Shown: piece by piece, positions 21,860 to 32,729 of the stretch | Layout: each line of letters opens with the position of its first letter | Position numbering within the stretch: the first letter of the stretch is position 1 | Assembly: GCF_005222835.1 (NCBI RefSeq) | Contig: NZ_STGA01000004.1 | Coordinates: 62,001 to 126,000 of the forward strand | Length of the DNA stretch: 64,000 bases | DNA from: Rhizobium sp. FKY42 | GTDB lineage: Bacteria; Pseudomonadota; Alphaproteobacteria; Rhizobiales; Rhizobiaceae | Direction of reading: 5' to 3' | Translations under genes and position numbers: made by a program | The notes under the pieces: generated by a model | Told to the model about the DNA's origin: nothing | What the model saw: the letters and a program-made list of their open reading frames with translations, nothing else | Databases searched by the model: none

Positions 21860-23122
21860 TTACAGGTCCAGCCTGTCGATCATCGGCTGCGTGATCAGGC
21901 AGATGCCGTTCTCGCTGCGGCGGAACCGCTTGGCATCCACTTCGGGATCCTCACCCACCACCAGACCTTCCGGAATGGTGACGCCCGCATCGATCACCAC
22001 ATTCTTCAGCTGTGCGCGACGGCCAATGCGAACATTCGGCAGGATTACCGCGCCTTCCAGACGCGAATAGGAGTTGGCTCTCACCCCTGTGAACAAAAGG
22101 CTGTTGGACAGCGCGGAACCGGAGATGATGCAATCGCCCGAGACGACGGAAGATACGGCAGAGCCGCGACGGTTCTCATCGTCGTGGACGAACTTGGCGG
22201 GCGGCGTGATTTCCGCATAGGTCCAGATCGGCCAGGACTTGTCGTAAATGTCAAGCTCAGGAACGATGGCTGTCAGGTCGATATTGGCCTGCCAGTAGGC
22301 GTCGATTGTTCCCACATCGCGCCAATAGGCCTGTTTTTCGAAATCGGAACGCACGCAGGACTGGGTGAAGCGGTGTGCCACGGCCTTACCGTTCGCCACG
22401 ATCCACGGAATGATATCCTTGCCGAAATCCCGGCTGGAAGTCGGGTCGGCTGCGTCGCGGCGCAGGCATTCCATCAGGAACTTGGTGTGGAATACATAGA
22501 TGCCCATGGAGGCAAGAGCGAAGTCCGGCTTGTCGGGCATACCCGGCGGATCTGCCGGCTTCTCCACGAAGGCGATGATCTCGTCCTTGTCGTTGACATG
22601 CATGACGCCAAAACCGGTCGCTTCCATGCGCGGCACTTCCAGGCAGCCGATGGTTACGTCCGCGCCGGAATCCACGTGCTGCTGCAGCATCAGCTCGTAG
22701 TCCATCTTGTAGATGTGGTCGCCCGCCAGAATGACCATATATTCGGGGCCATAGGACTCAATGATATCGATGTTCTGGTAAACGGCGTCGGCGGTGCCTT
22801 CATACCACTGCGTTTCGGATACGCGTTGGGAGGCTGGCAGAATGTCGAAACTCTCGTTACGCTCTGGCCGGAAGAAGTTCCAGCCGCGCTGCAGGTGGCG
22901 GATCAGCGAATGCGCCTTGTATTGTGTGGCAACACCAAAGCGGCGGATACCGGAGTTCAGTGCGTTGGAAAGTGCGAAATCAATGATGCGGGCCTTGCCG
23001 CCGAAATAGACCGCAGGCTTGGCGCGGCGATCTGTCAGTTCCTTCAGACGGCTGCCGCGGCCCCCTGCCAGTACATAGGCCATGGCGTCGCGGGCTAGCG
23101 GTTGAACACGTTTTGTCGTCAT
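21860..23122 (-). CDS. glgC: Glucose-1-phosphate adenylyltransferase
   Basis: A 420-residue ADP-glucose pyrophosphorylase, the exact length of the Agrobacterium enzyme. Key motifs are [14 protein letters not shown] (nucleotide binding), [12 protein letters not shown] and GLVVGEDPE in the C-terminal left-handed beta-helix. It makes ADP-glucose, the committed and allosterically regulated step. In this group fructose-6-P and pyruvate are the known activators of the family. AGGAACGCC precedes the ATG. It lies 26 bases after glgB in the operon. Confidence 0.96.
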   Translation of the reverse strand: MTTKRVQPLARDAMAYVLAGGRGSRLKELTDRRAKPAVYFGGKARIIDFALSNALNSGIRRFGVATQYKAHSLIRHLQRGWNFFRPERNESFDILPASQRVSETQWYEGTADAVYQNIDIIESYGPEYMVILAGDHIYKMDYELMLQQHVDSGADVTIGCLEVPRMEATGFGVMHVNDKDEIIAFVEKPADPPGMPDKPDFALASMGIYVFHTKFLMECLRRDAADPTSSRDFGKDIIPWIVANGKAVAHRFTQSCVRSDFEKQAYWRDVGTIDAYWQANIDLTAIVPELDIYDKSWPIWTYAEITPPAKFVHDDENRRGSAVSSVVSGDCIISGSALSNSLLFTGVRANSYSRLEGAVILPNVRIGRRAQLKNVVIDAGVTIPEGLVVGEDPEVDAKRFRRSENGICLITQPMIDRLDL

Positions 23123-23148
23123 GGCGTTCCTCCCAGGTATCGATAGAA

Positions 23149-25365
23149 TCAGGTTTCAAGCTCAAGCATGATGGTGGCGAGCGGTGGCAGCGTGACCTCT
23201 GCGCTAATGGTTCCTCCGGCAGAAACGGCTTGCACCCTGCCACCATTGCCCTTGCCGCTGCCGCCGTAGATTTCGGCGTCAGTGTTCAGGATTTCCCGCC
23301 AGCGCCCTTCCTTCGGCAGTGGCACACGGTAGTTTTCCCGGTAGACCGGCGTGAAGTTTGTGATGACGGCAACCGGCTTTTCTCCCGGCGCCTTGCGCAG
23401 CCAGGCATAAACGGAATTGTCGGAATCATCTGCAATCAGCCACTCGAAACCCTCGCCTTCGCAATCACGCGCATGCAGTGCCGGCTTGGAGCGGTAGGTG
23501 AAATTCAGGTCGCGCACCAGACGGCGCACACCCTCATGCGGATGGTAGTGCAGCAGGTTCCAATCCAGCGAACGTGCCTCGCTCCACTCGCTCCATTGGG
23601 CAAATTCCTGCCCCATGAACAGAAGCTTCTTGCCCGGATAGCCCCACATGAAAGCATAGTAAGCGCGAAGGTTCGCGAACTTCTGCCAGTCGTCGCCCGC
23701 CATTTTTGCAATCAGCGAGCCCTTTCCATGCACCACCTCATCGTGGGACAGCGGCAGAACGAAGTTTTCCGAATAGGCGTAGATCAGGCCGAAGGTCAGT
23801 TCGTTATGGTGGAACTTGCGATGTACCGGCTCCCGCTTCAGGTAGCTCAGCGTATCGTGCATGAAGCCCATGTTCCATTTGAAGCCGAAGCCGAGGCCGC
23901 CTTCATGAACCGGATGCGAAACCTTGGGCCAGGAGGTGCTTTCTTCGGCAATTGTCATCAGCCCCGCATGCGAGGCGTAGCTGGCGGAGTTCAGTTTCTG
24001 CAGGAAGCGAACGGCCTCCAGATTCTCGCGTCCGCCATATTCGTTCGGAACCCACTCGCCTTCCTTGCGCGAATAATCGAGGTAGAGCATGGAGGCGACC
24101 GCATCGACACGCAGGCCGTCCAGATGAAACTTCTCCGCCCAATAGAGCGCATTGTTGATGAGGTAGGACAAAACCTCGATGCGACCGAAATTATAAATCG
24201 CTGTGTTCCAGTCCGGATGGAAGCCCTGACGCGGATCGGCATGTTCATAGAGGGCGGTGCCATCGAACTGGCGAAGCCCGTGGGCATCTGTCGGGAAGTG
24301 GGCTGGCACCCAATCGAGAATGACGCCGATGCCCACCTTGTGGCAGCCATTGACGAAACGGGCAAAGCCCTCAGGCTCGCCAAAACGCGCAGTCGGGGCA
24401 TAGAGCCCGGTCGTCTGGTAGCCCCAGGAAGGGTCGAACGGGTGTTCGGTAATGGGCAGAAACTCTATGTGGGTAAAGCCCATATCCGTTACATAAGGGA
24501 TCAGTTCCGCTGCCAGTTCATCCCAACTGAGGAAGGTTCCGTCAGGCCGTTTGCGCCACGAGCCCGCATGAACCTCGTAGATCGAGATCGGCTGGCGGCG
24601 ATGGTCGCATTCCGCCCAGAACTTGCGATGTGCCTCGTCTTCCCATTCCTGCACCAGTTCCGGCGCGGTTAGCGATGCCGTCTGTGGCCGAAGCTCCGCG
24701 CGCCGTGCATAGGGGTCTGCCTTCAAGGGCAGTGGAGTGCCGTCCTTGCCGATGATCTCGAACTTGTATGTGCTGCCGGGCAAGACATCGGGGGCAAAGA
24801 TCTCCCAGATGCCGGTATCCACGCGCAGCCGCATTACATGGCGGCGGCCATCCCAGCCGTTGAAGTCGCCCACAACCGAGACACGCTTGGCATTGGGTGC
24901 CCAGACGGCGAAGTGGAAGCCTTCCACGCCCTCATGCTTCAGCGGATGTGCGCCCATCTTGTCGAAAAGGCGCAGGTGCGACCCTTCGCGGACGAAATAA
25001 TCATCCATGGGACCCAGCACCGGACCAAAGCTGTAAGGATCGGTCAGCGCCCATTCCGCATCGCCCCGGCGTGCACGGTAGCGAAGTGGCTTGAGCGTGG
25101 TGAGCGTTACCGACCCTTCGAAAAAGCCCGCCTCGTGGCGAAGTCCAAGCTCACCCAGAACCGTTCCGTCCAGTCCCGTGACGGTGACGTTTTCGGCTCC
25201 GGGAATGAAGCAGCGGGCAATAATCCCGCTGCCTGATTTGTGCGGTCCAAGAACCGCAAAGGGATTGGCATGTGAACCGCTGATGATCGCCTCGATCTCG
25301 GCAAGCGGAAGTTCACTTGGTACAGGTCCGTTCTTGCCATTGGATGCGGGCGACTGGCTCATCAT
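23149..25365 (-). CDS. glgB: 1,4-alpha-glucan branching enzyme
   Basis: A 738-residue enzyme with an N-terminal extension, a CBM48 domain ([20 protein letters not shown]) and the GH13 barrel: [23 protein letters not shown] (nucleophile Asp), TIAEES (acid/base Glu), [12 protein letters not shown]. It transfers alpha-1,4 segments to alpha-1,6 branch points. The ATG at 25365 overlaps the glgP stop (ATGATGA), implying coupled translation; a second ATG follows immediately. Confidence 0.95.
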   Translation of the reverse strand: MMSQSPASNGKNGPVPSELPLAEIEAIISGSHANPFAVLGPHKSGSGIIARCFIPGAENVTVTGLDGTVLGELGLRHEAGFFEGSVTLTTLKPLRYRARRGDAEWALTDPYSFGPVLGPMDDYFVREGSHLRLFDKMGAHPLKHEGVEGFHFAVWAPNAKRVSVVGDFNGWDGRRHVMRLRVDTGIWEIFAPDVLPGSTYKFEIIGKDGTPLPLKADPYARRAELRPQTASLTAPELVQEWEDEAHRKFWAECDHRRQPISIYEVHAGSWRKRPDGTFLSWDELAAELIPYVTDMGFTHIEFLPITEHPFDPSWGYQTTGLYAPTARFGEPEGFARFVNGCHKVGIGVILDWVPAHFPTDAHGLRQFDGTALYEHADPRQGFHPDWNTAIYNFGRIEVLSYLINNALYWAEKFHLDGLRVDAVASMLYLDYSRKEGEWVPNEYGGRENLEAVRFLQKLNSASYASHAGLMTIAEESTSWPKVSHPVHEGGLGFGFKWNMGFMHDTLSYLKREPVHRKFHHNELTFGLIYAYSENFVLPLSHDEVVHGKGSLIAKMAGDDWQKFANLRAYYAFMWGYPGKKLLFMGQEFAQWSEWSEARSLDWNLLHYHPHEGVRRLVRDLNFTYRSKPALHARDCEGEGFEWLIADDSDNSVYAWLRKAPGEKPVAVITNFTPVYRENYRVPLPKEGRWREILNTDAEIYGGSGKGNGGRVQAVSAGGTISAEVTLPPLATIMLELET

Positions 25366-27824
25366 GCTCTCCAGATTTCCGACGCGTATTGGCGGATGGT
25401 TCTGTCAGACGAGAACCAGCCCATGCGCGCCGTATTGCGAATGGTCTTGCCATACCAGGACACGGGATCGGCCCAGATCTGGTCGACATCGCGCTGCGCC
25501 TTCGCATAGGCATCGAAGTCACCGGCCACCATGAACCAGTCATGGTTATAGATGCCGTCGATGAGAGCCGTGAAGCGTGAACGATCATCGGGAGAGAAGA
25601 CGCCGGACGAAATGGCCTGAAGTGCCTGGGCCAGTTCACGCGACTGCTCGATAATGGCCCGCGGATTGTGGCCTTCCGAGCGGACGCGGGCGACTTCATC
25701 CGCGGTCATGCCGAAGATAACGATGTTTTCCTCGCCCACATGGTCGCGCATCTCGACGTTCGCGCCATCCAGTGTGCCGATCGTCAGCGCACCGTTCAGG
25801 CCAAACTTCATGTTGCCGGTGCCGGAGGCTTCCATGCCGGCCGTCGAAATCTGTTCGGACAGATCCGCCGCCGGAACCATGATCTCGGCGAGCGAGACGT
25901 TGTAGTTGGGGATGAACACGACCTTCAGAAGCCCGCGAACAGCCGGATCATTATTGATGACGCGGGCAACATCGTTCGCCAGTTTGATGATCAGCTTGGC
26001 GTTATGATAGCTGGGGGCTGCTTTGCCTGCGAAGAACTTGACGCGTGGCACCCAGTCCAGTTCCGGATGGGAGCGAATCTGATCGTAGAGAGCGACCGCT
26101 TCCACGATGTTCAAAAGCTGGCGCTTGTATTCGTGGATGCGCTTGATCTGGATGTCGAACATGGCCGACGGATCGATGCGGATGCCCATGCGCCCCGCAA
26201 CCAGATTGGCAAGCTGCACCTTGTTCTGGCGCTTCACCTCTGCAAACTTTTGCTGGAAGGCGCTGTCATCGGCAAAGCTGTCGAGGGCACGGAGAGCCTC
26301 AGTATTATCCTCGAACTCCGACCCGATCGCTTCCCGCAGCAGGTTGGTCAGGCCCGGATTGCACTGCATCAGCCAGCGACGCGGCGTGATGCCGTTCGTC
26401 TTGTTGTTGATGCGGGTGGGGTAGAGCGAATGGAGATCGGCGAAGACCGTCTCCTTCATCAGGTCGGTGTGGAGCGCCGATACACCGTTGATGGAGTGCG
26501 AGCCGACAAAGGCCAGATTGCCCATGCGCACACGCCGATCACCGCCTTCGTCGATCAGCGATATCGCCCGGATCTGGCTGTCGCCGAACTTCTTTTCCTT
26601 GCGGGCATCAAGCAGGATCTTGGTGTTGATCGCGTAGATGATCTGCATATGGCGTGGCAGCAGACGCTCGAACAGCGGTACCGGCCAGCTTTCCAGAGCC
26701 TCGGGCAGAAGCGTGTGATTGGTGTAGGAGAAGGTCTGGCGAGTAATGTCCCAGGCCAGATCGAAATCCAGACCATGAACATCACAGAGCAGACGAATCA
26801 ACTCAGCGATCGAGATCGCCGGGTGCGTGTCGTTCAGTTGTATCGACACCTTTTCATGCAGATTGGTAAAGTCCGGATATTGCTGGAGGTGACGGCGCAG
26901 GATGTCCTGCAGCGAGGCGGATGAGAAGAAATACTCCTGGCGCAGGCGCAGTTCCTGACCGGCCGGATTGGCATCTGCCGGATAGAGAACGCGGGTGAGC
27001 GTCTCCGCCTTGTTGCTTTCGCGAAGTGCGCCGATATGGTCGCCTGCGTTGAAGGCATCGAGGAGGATTGGATCGATCGGCTGCGCAGACCAGAGGCGCA
27101 GCGTGTTGACGCGCTTGCCGCGCCAGCCAACGATCGGTGTGTCATAGGCCATGGCGATGAAACGTTCGGCAGGCTTCCAGACGAAGCGTGGAGGATCGTC
27201 ATAGCCGCCCACACTTTCCACCGAGCCACCGAAGCCGATTTCGTAAGAGCTTTCACGTCGCTCGAATTCCCACGGATTGCCGTGGGCAAGCCAGTTTTCC
27301 GGCAGTTCCACCTGCCAGCCATCGGCCATTTGCTGGCGGAAAAGCCCGTGCACGTAGCGAATGCCATAACCATAGGCCGGAATATCGACCGTTGCCATGC
27401 TTTCCATGAAGCAGGCTGCCAGTCGACCGAGACCGCCATTGCCGAGCGCTGCATCCGGTTCGAGGCTCGCAATCACATCGATATCGACGCCCAGCGATGC
27501 GAGTGCGTCCTTGATCTCGCTAAGAAGCTCCATGTTGGAAACGGCATCGCGCATCAGGCGGCCGATCAGGAACTCGAGCGATAGGTAGTAAACGCGCTTG
27601 TCGCCAGTCCGGTAGACCTTGCGCGTGGATTCCATCCACTTGTCTATGATTCTGTCACGAACCACGAGGATGGCTGCTGTGAGCCAGTCATGTGGCTTGG
27701 CAACCTTGGCGTCCTTACCGATGCGGTAGGTCAGGCGCTCTATGATCTCTTCCGCCATGATTTCGGGGCGGGAGCTGCGCGGAGCCGGTTGCGGGATTTC
27801 TACCGGAGGAAGCGTACTATTCAT
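25362..27824 (-). CDS. glgP: Glycogen/starch phosphorylase
   Basis: An 820-residue GT35 enzyme releasing glucose-1-P from glycogen. [16 protein letters not shown] near the N-terminus and [17 protein letters not shown] near residue 670 (pyridoxal-phosphate lysine) are diagnostic. The start at 27824 (MNSTLPPVE) gives the size known in Agrobacterium; the open frame continues 23 codons upstream only from a TTG. The ribosome site before 27824 is weak. First gene of the glgP-glgB-glgC-glgA-pgm operon; putting breakdown and synthesis in one transcript implies control at enzyme level. Confidence 0.94.
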   Translation of the reverse strand: MNSTLPPVEIPQPAPRSSRPEIMAEEIIERLTYRIGKDAKVAKPHDWLTAAILVVRDRIIDKWMESTRKVYRTGDKRVYYLSLEFLIGRLMRDAVSNMELLSEIKDALASLGVDIDVIASLEPDAALGNGGLGRLAACFMESMATVDIPAYGYGIRYVHGLFRQQMADGWQVELPENWLAHGNPWEFERRESSYEIGFGGSVESVGGYDDPPRFVWKPAERFIAMAYDTPIVGWRGKRVNTLRLWSAQPIDPILLDAFNAGDHIGALRESNKAETLTRVLYPADANPAGQELRLRQEYFFSSASLQDILRRHLQQYPDFTNLHEKVSIQLNDTHPAISIAELIRLLCDVHGLDFDLAWDITRQTFSYTNHTLLPEALESWPVPLFERLLPRHMQIIYAINTKILLDARKEKKFGDSQIRAISLIDEGGDRRVRMGNLAFVGSHSINGVSALHTDLMKETVFADLHSLYPTRINNKTNGITPRRWLMQCNPGLTNLLREAIGSEFEDNTEALRALDSFADDSAFQQKFAEVKRQNKVQLANLVAGRMGIRIDPSAMFDIQIKRIHEYKRQLLNIVEAVALYDQIRSHPELDWVPRVKFFAGKAAPSYHNAKLIIKLANDVARVINNDPAVRGLLKVVFIPNYNVSLAEIMVPAADLSEQISTAGMEASGTGNMKFGLNGALTIGTLDGANVEMRDHVGEENIVIFGMTADEVARVRSEGHNPRAIIEQSRELAQALQAISSGVFSPDDRSRFTALIDGIYNHDWFMVAGDFDAYAKAQRDVDQIWADPVSWYGKTIRNTARMGWFSSDRTIRQYASEIWRA

Positions 27825-27988
27825 TGGGCTGCCAACTTTGCTGGAGGGAACGGTGGAGGAGGCGTTCGGTTCAGAATATGGCCTTTTCTTCAACGTCGAA
27901 TATAATCGTTATGATGCACATGCGTTCAGAGGTCGCAATAGGGTTTGTCAGAGTTTTTCAAAGCGCTTTGGTCAATGCAAGGTCTTGA

Positions 27989-28026
27989 AGAAAAAACGGA
28001 AAGGCGCTCGCATCTCTGCAAGCGCC
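27989..28026 (-). terminator. Intrinsic terminator of the vWA/TadG-like gene
   Basis: On the minus strand GGCGCTTGCA and TGCGAGCGCC pair around GAGA (one G/T contact) and are followed by a T-rich tract ending in six T. It lies 28 bases after the gene and also insulates the glgP promoter. Confidence 0.82.
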
Positions 28027-28053
28027 TGTAAATCCTGAGAAGAATGTACTGCG

Positions 28054-29319
28054 TTAATTTGTCAAGCGCGTTTGTGTCTTGGCTGCCTTTCGCCCAATGT
28101 CACCGAATGCGGCCACGAGATCGGACATGTTTGACGATTCGTAGTAGCTTTCCTTGTTGCTGGCGCAGGTTTGCAGAAGATCCTTGCCTTTGTCGGGTGC
28201 CATGAAGGCAACGGTGAATACGGTGATGCCGTCTGCCTTGGCCTGAGCGCAGGCGGTGCGAACCTTGTCATCAATGCCCTTGTTCCAGGAGGCACTGTAT
28301 CCTGTCATTTCGCCATCGGTCATCAGAACGATGAAGCGAGAGAAGCTGAAGTTCTTCTTTGCCTTGTGCTGCGTTTCCTCGGTGACATTCGCCTTTTGCA
28401 GGTCAGAAAACGCAACCGCCATGGCGCCGCTGGCATCGGTGCCGCCCGTTGGAACAGCTGGCAGATCAAGAACATAGTTCTTGGCAGCTGTCGTACCCCA
28501 AGAGGGTTTTAGTTCTTTTTGTGTTTCATGCGTGTAGGACACAGCACCGATACGGATCAGCTTTTTGGCTTCTGTTTCTTGCGCAGTGGCGCTGGTTACA
28601 TCCGGAGCTGCCGCCTTCAGCAGTTCGTTCATCATCACGCCTGCGGCGGTCTTCAAAGCTGCGATCTTCGTTACGTAGTTGGTCGCCTGGTAGCTACCCC
28701 AGCATTGATAATAGCCACACTGATACCAACCGGTCACTGTCTTTGTCGGGTTGATGGGATCAACCGTGGTCGTATCCCAAGCCATAGAACCCGATTCGTC
28801 GAGGACCAGATACATCGACAGCGCGTTGCCTTCGCGCGCGCTGGCGGAGATGCTGGACACCGAGATCGGGATACTCTCGAACCCAAGAATGCGAGACAGC
28901 CCGCTGAGTTGTACATCCGCCTTGAGGGTCATGTGAACTTCGAAGTTCTTGCTGGAACCACCGGTTGAGGTGATGCTGGCGCCAGCATCCATATTCTTCA
29001 GCAACTCGGCCTTGATCGCCGCCAGATCCTCCTCAGACGTGCCATTGGCCTTGAGGTTCGCCAGATACTGGCCGAGCATCTCGTCCTTCGCCATCTTGGT
29101 TGCTTCTGCTTCGGTGATGTCATCCTTTGACATCTTGGAGGCGGCAGCCAAGGTCGCGGCATCAGCAATATTCTGAATGTCCGCCTTTTCGCGCATGACA
29201 TTTGTCAGGTCCACGGCTGCGCCACCGACACCGATGGTCAGCGGCAGCAGAATGGCCGTGATGGTCGCGAAGTTGCCAGCATCGTTGACAACCACATTTC
29301 TCAAGGTTGAGTAGTTCAT
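28054..29319 (-). CDS. TadG-like pilus-assembly/vWA-domain protein (first copy)
   Basis: A 421-residue protein. A TadE/TadG-type N-terminus with a single helix (FATITAILLPLTIGVGGAAV) and NIADAATLAAA anchors it in the membrane; from about residue 170 a von Willebrand A domain follows with the metal site DESGS. TadG-like proteins are pseudopilins or minor components associated with Flp/Tad pili. No other tad gene is nearby. It has a Tyr/Cys-rich insert (GWYQCGYYQCWGSYQ) after the metal motif, which may form disulfides. A paralogue lies at 40302-41591. Confidence 0.82.
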   Translation of the reverse strand: MNYSTLRNVVVNDAGNFATITAILLPLTIGVGGAAVDLTNVMREKADIQNIADAATLAAASKMSKDDITEAEATKMAKDEMLGQYLANLKANGTSEEDLAAIKAELLKNMDAGASITSTGGSSKNFEVHMTLKADVQLSGLSRILGFESIPISVSSISASAREGNALSMYLVLDESGSMAWDTTTVDPINPTKTVTGWYQCGYYQCWGSYQATNYVTKIAALKTAAGVMMNELLKAAAPDVTSATAQETEAKKLIRIGAVSYTHETQKELKPSWGTTAAKNYVLDLPAVPTGGTDASGAMAVAFSDLQKANVTEETQHKAKKNFSFSRFIVLMTDGEMTGYSASWNKGIDDKVRTACAQAKADGITVFTVAFMAPDKGKDLLQTCASNKESYYESSNMSDLVAAFGDIGRKAAKTQTRLTN

Positions 29320-29434
29320 CGCCTCGGGCCTGTCCCATTCATTAGAACGAGATGAGATTTACCCCCAACAGCTAACGGAACTCCTAATTGCATAGATTAA
29401 TTTTTACGTAATCGACCAAAAGTGGTGCGATTTG

Positions 29435-30313
29435 CTACCGAAGCGGGATGACATCGACGGATTGGACCGTTCGATGCGTACCATAGGACTTCAAAACGCC
29501 GATGACCGGGGCAACATCCGCATAGTCGCGGCCATAGCCGACAACGATGTGATCCGTTCCTGCGGGAATGTTGTTGGTCGGGTCCAGTTCAATATAGCCC
29601 GTCGACTTGCCGCACCAGACGCGAACCCACGCATGCATGGCGTCGGCCCCTTCCAGCCTCTCCTTGCCTGGCGGCGGAATGGTGCGCAGGAAGCCGCTCA
29701 CATAACCGGCCGGAATTCCCAGACTTCTCAGCGCCACGATCATGATGTGGCTGAAGTCCTGGCACACGCCCCGTTTCAGCTTGAAGGCTTCCGCCGGGGA
29801 CGTGTCCACGGTCGTTGCTTCGGCGTCGTATTTGAACTCCTTGAAAATGCGCGCGCAGAGGAGAGTTGCGATCTCACGGACGGTCCGACCCGGTTTCACG
29901 GTTTCTCGTGCAAAGGCGGCAATCTCAGCATTGTCTGGCAATCGCGGACTCTGGCCGGTGAAATGATGCGGCGCATGGGGATCGATCGAGCGAATCTCGG
30001 CAAGTTCCACCGCCAGATCCTTCAACTCCGGTGACAGGTCTGCCGTCAGCGGTGCGGCCTCGACCATCACGCGCGCCTGCATGCGAATGTCCAGTTTCTC
30101 GTGCTGCGCGCGCAGAAAGATCGAGGTCGCCTGTTGTCCGAAGAAGTCGATGAAATCGCTGCGCTCTTCCGCTGTGGGGGCAATAGTCACCGACCCGGCG
30201 ATCAGGCGCTGCCTGTCCGGGATCGACAGCGGCAAAAGGCGAAGGATGTGGCGAGCTCCCGAGGCGGGCGTGTCATAGAGATAGCCCATGTGAAGCGATA
30301 TGTCGTAAAGCAT
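29435..30313 (-). CDS. Transglutaminase-like cysteine peptidase family protein
   Basis: A 292-residue protein with a bacterial transglutaminase-like N-terminal region and a catalytic core: Cys in KRGVCQDFSHIM, His in AMHAWVRVW and Asp in YIELDPTNN. The fold is that of papain-like peptidases and amidases; the substrate is unknown. Third gene of a three-gene operon with an ATP-grasp/alpha-E protein (3 bases away) and a large transglutaminase/DUF2126 protein. No signal peptide is visible, so it likely acts in the cytoplasm. Confidence 0.85.
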   Translation of the reverse strand: MLYDISLHMGYLYDTPASGARHILRLLPLSIPDRQRLIAGSVTIAPTAEERSDFIDFFGQQATSIFLRAQHEKLDIRMQARVMVEAAPLTADLSPELKDLAVELAEIRSIDPHAPHHFTGQSPRLPDNAEIAAFARETVKPGRTVREIATLLCARIFKEFKYDAEATTVDTSPAEAFKLKRGVCQDFSHIMIVALRSLGIPAGYVSGFLRTIPPPGKERLEGADAMHAWVRVWCGKSTGYIELDPTNNIPAGTDHIVVGYGRDYADVAPVIGVLKSYGTHRTVQSVDVIPLR

Positions 30314-30316
30314 GGG

Positions 30317-32728
30317 TTATCCGAAATAGGTTTGAGCCAGGAGGTCGGAGAGCTTTTCCATCTCCGCTTCCAGACGTTCGTAGACCTCGGTGGTCATGGC
30401 TTCCGGCGTCATCACCGCGAGGCCGGAGTGAAGGCGCATCGATTCACGGTCCAGCGCCGACATCTGGCCGGTTCCGTAAGGATGCGGCAATTGCTCCACT
30501 TCGGTGCGGATCTCATTCAACTGGAACAGGACTGAACGCGGGTTGAGAGGATCGAGCGCCAGAAGATCGGTTACCGTCAGGCGGGCGGTGTTCACATTGT
30601 AGCGGCGGCGATGGGTCATCACGCTGTCGCCGATCTCCAGCAGCATGTCCAGCGCGCCATCCGGCGTGTCCGGACCGGACATATGGCCCAAGAGGCGCGT
30701 CATGTGGAGGCCGCGCTCCAGATAGCGCCCGATGGAGAGGAAACGCCAGCCGGTAAAGCGATACATGTTTTCATGCACGAGACCGGCAAAACCTGCGAGC
30801 TTTCGCAGGAGAACGGTCATGGCATGCGCAGCATCATCCCCGTGCTGCACGCCTTCGTGGAAGCGGCGTGCGGTCTTTGCCAGATCGTTCAGCGCCAGCC
30901 AGCCATCCGGCGAGAATCGATCCCGGATGTTGCTGGCCGAGTAGATTGCACTGTCGATATTGCGGATCAGCGGCAGCGGCACCGCCTTCACCATGTCGAT
31001 ATCGACGCCGGTGAGATAGCGCGAAACATCCGCCAGAAGAGGCTGTTTGGGATCGGCGCTTTCCGCATAGCGCATATGCCACGAACGAAGGATTCGCAGC
31101 GCACCTTCCGCCCGCTCGATATAGCGGCCAAGCCAGAACAGATTGTCGGCGGCGCGGCTCGGTAGGCTTCCCGGCATGTTACGGGAGAAGCTTTCTTCCG
31201 GCGGCAGGAGCGATGGCTTTTCAACCGGTCTGTCGGAAACGATCCAGACGTCTGCAGCGCTTCCGCCAGCCTGCATGGCAATCGCGGCGACATCGTCGCC
31301 AGAGCCAATGCGCGCGAAGCCGCCTGGCATGATCTGCCAGCCTTTTTCGGTGCGGGCTGCAAAGACGCGCAAGGACATCGGCCTTGGCATCAGCCTGCCG
31401 TTGACATAGGCCGGTGTCGTTGACAGCGTAACCGCCTCCTGACCCACCAGCTTGCCGCCTGCCGCATTCAGCCAGTCCTCCACGGATTGTTTGCTGCCCT
31501 TGCGGGTCGCGCCCAGAACGGACTGATTGTTGTCGTCAAAGAAGGGTGCGCGGGAATAGGCGGGTCCGATGACCATCTTCTCGATATTCTCGGCCACGTG
31601 CTGGCGTTCGCTTTTCTGGCCGCACCACCAGGTGGCGATGGAGGGCAGCTTGAGCTCTTCGCCCAGCAGATGGCGGCAGATGGTTGGCGTGAATGCCAGA
31701 AGTGCGCGTGTTTCCAGAATGCCGGAGCCCAGGCCGTTGACGATGGTAACCGCGTCTGAGCGCAATGCTTCCACCATGCCCGGCGTTCCGATATGCGAAT
31801 TCTGGTTCAGCTCCAGCGGATCGGCGTAGGATGCGTCAAGGCGCCGCCACAAAACGCTGACGGGTTTCAGACCTGCGACAGTGCGCACCATGACCCGGTT
31901 GTTGACGACGGTAAGATCCTCGCCTTCCAGCAGCATGAAACCGAGATAGCGGGCGATATAGGCATGTTCGAAATAGGTTTCGTTGGCCGGGCCGGGGGTC
32001 AGAACGGCGATCCGGTCGTCCGGATACCGTTTCTGTGCCTGCAGCGCATCGCGAAACGCTCCGAAGAAGGAGGCAAGCCGATGCACATGGCTTTCGCCGT
32101 AGATATCAGAGAAGGCGCGTGTGGTGGCCACCCGGTTTTCCAGCGCGAAGCCAGCGCCAGAAGGAGCTTGCGTGCGATCTGCCAGGACCCACCAGTTGCC
32201 GTCCGGTCCGCGACCGATCTCGAAGGAACAGAAGTGGAGATGGTAACCGCTGGAGGGCTTGATACCCACCAAAGGTCTGAGGAACTCGGGGTTTGAAGCA
32301 ATCAGCGCAGGTGGCAGGACGCCTTCACGCACCAGCCGGTTTTCGCCATAGATATCGGAAACGATCTTCTCCAGCAGGTCTGCGCGCTGGATCAGGCCTT
32401 CCGAGACCTTCTCCCACTCCTTGCCATCGATTACGACCGGCACATGGGAGATCGGCCAGGCGCGCTCGGCGCTTCCCTGTCCCGCATAGGAGCGATAGAA
32501 GACGCCTGCATCGCGCAGGTAGCGGTCTGCACGGGCAAACCGCTCGTGCAATTCGCCTTCCGACATGCAACTGAGCGAGGAGATCAGGTTTTGCCAGACA
32601 GGACGGATCTGGCCGTCCCGGTCCAGCATTTCGTCAGATACGCCCGGCAAGGCCTGGTAGCCGAGGATGGGATCTCCTTCCACCGCCTCGGCTGCATAAT
32701 CCAGCTCTGTTACCGGGATCACTGACAA
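30317..32728 (-). CDS. Circularly permuted ATP-grasp plus alpha-E domain protein
   Basis: An 803-residue two-domain protein. Residues up to about 470 form a circularly permuted type 2 ATP-grasp (LVGIKPSSGYHLHFCSFEIG, LTPGPANETYFEHAYIARYL); from about 515 an alpha-helical alpha-E domain begins with RAADNLFWLGRYIERAE. ATP-grasp enzymes ligate carboxylates to amines; this family is linked by comparative genomics to peptide synthesis with partner transglutaminases. The start is a TTG two bases after the upstream stop, with AGGAGTGTGAA before it; a GTG two codons later is possible. Central gene of the operon. Confidence 0.85.
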   Translation of the reverse strand: MSVIPVTELDYAAEAVEGDPILGYQALPGVSDEMLDRDGQIRPVWQNLISSLSCMSEGELHERFARADRYLRDAGVFYRSYAGQGSAERAWPISHVPVVIDGKEWEKVSEGLIQRADLLEKIVSDIYGENRLVREGVLPPALIASNPEFLRPLVGIKPSSGYHLHFCSFEIGRGPDGNWWVLADRTQAPSGAGFALENRVATTRAFSDIYGESHVHRLASFFGAFRDALQAQKRYPDDRIAVLTPGPANETYFEHAYIARYLGFMLLEGEDLTVVNNRVMVRTVAGLKPVSVLWRRLDASYADPLELNQNSHIGTPGMVEALRSDAVTIVNGLGSGILETRALLAFTPTICRHLLGEELKLPSIATWWCGQKSERQHVAENIEKMVIGPAYSRAPFFDDNNQSVLGATRKGSKQSVEDWLNAAGGKLVGQEAVTLSTTPAYVNGRLMPRPMSLRVFAARTEKGWQIMPGGFARIGSGDDVAAIAMQAGGSAADVWIVSDRPVEKPSLLPPEESFSRNMPGSLPSRAADNLFWLGRYIERAEGALRILRSWHMRYAESADPKQPLLADVSRYLTGVDIDMVKAVPLPLIRNIDSAIYSASNIRDRFSPDGWLALNDLAKTARRFHEGVQHGDDAAHAMTVLLRKLAGFAGLVHENMYRFTGWRFLSIGRYLERGLHMTRLLGHMSGPDTPDGALDMLLEIGDSVMTHRRRYNVNTARLTVTDLLALDPLNPRSVLFQLNEIRTEVEQLPHPYGTGQMSALDRESMRLHSGLAVMTPEAMTTEVYERLEAEMEKLSDLLAQTYFG

Positions 32729-32729
32729 T

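Noticed and set aside
23113..26924. Long plus-strand frames opposite glgB and glgP (519 and 418 codons)
   Set aside because: Shadows of GC-rich coding DNA; no domain or ribosome-site support.
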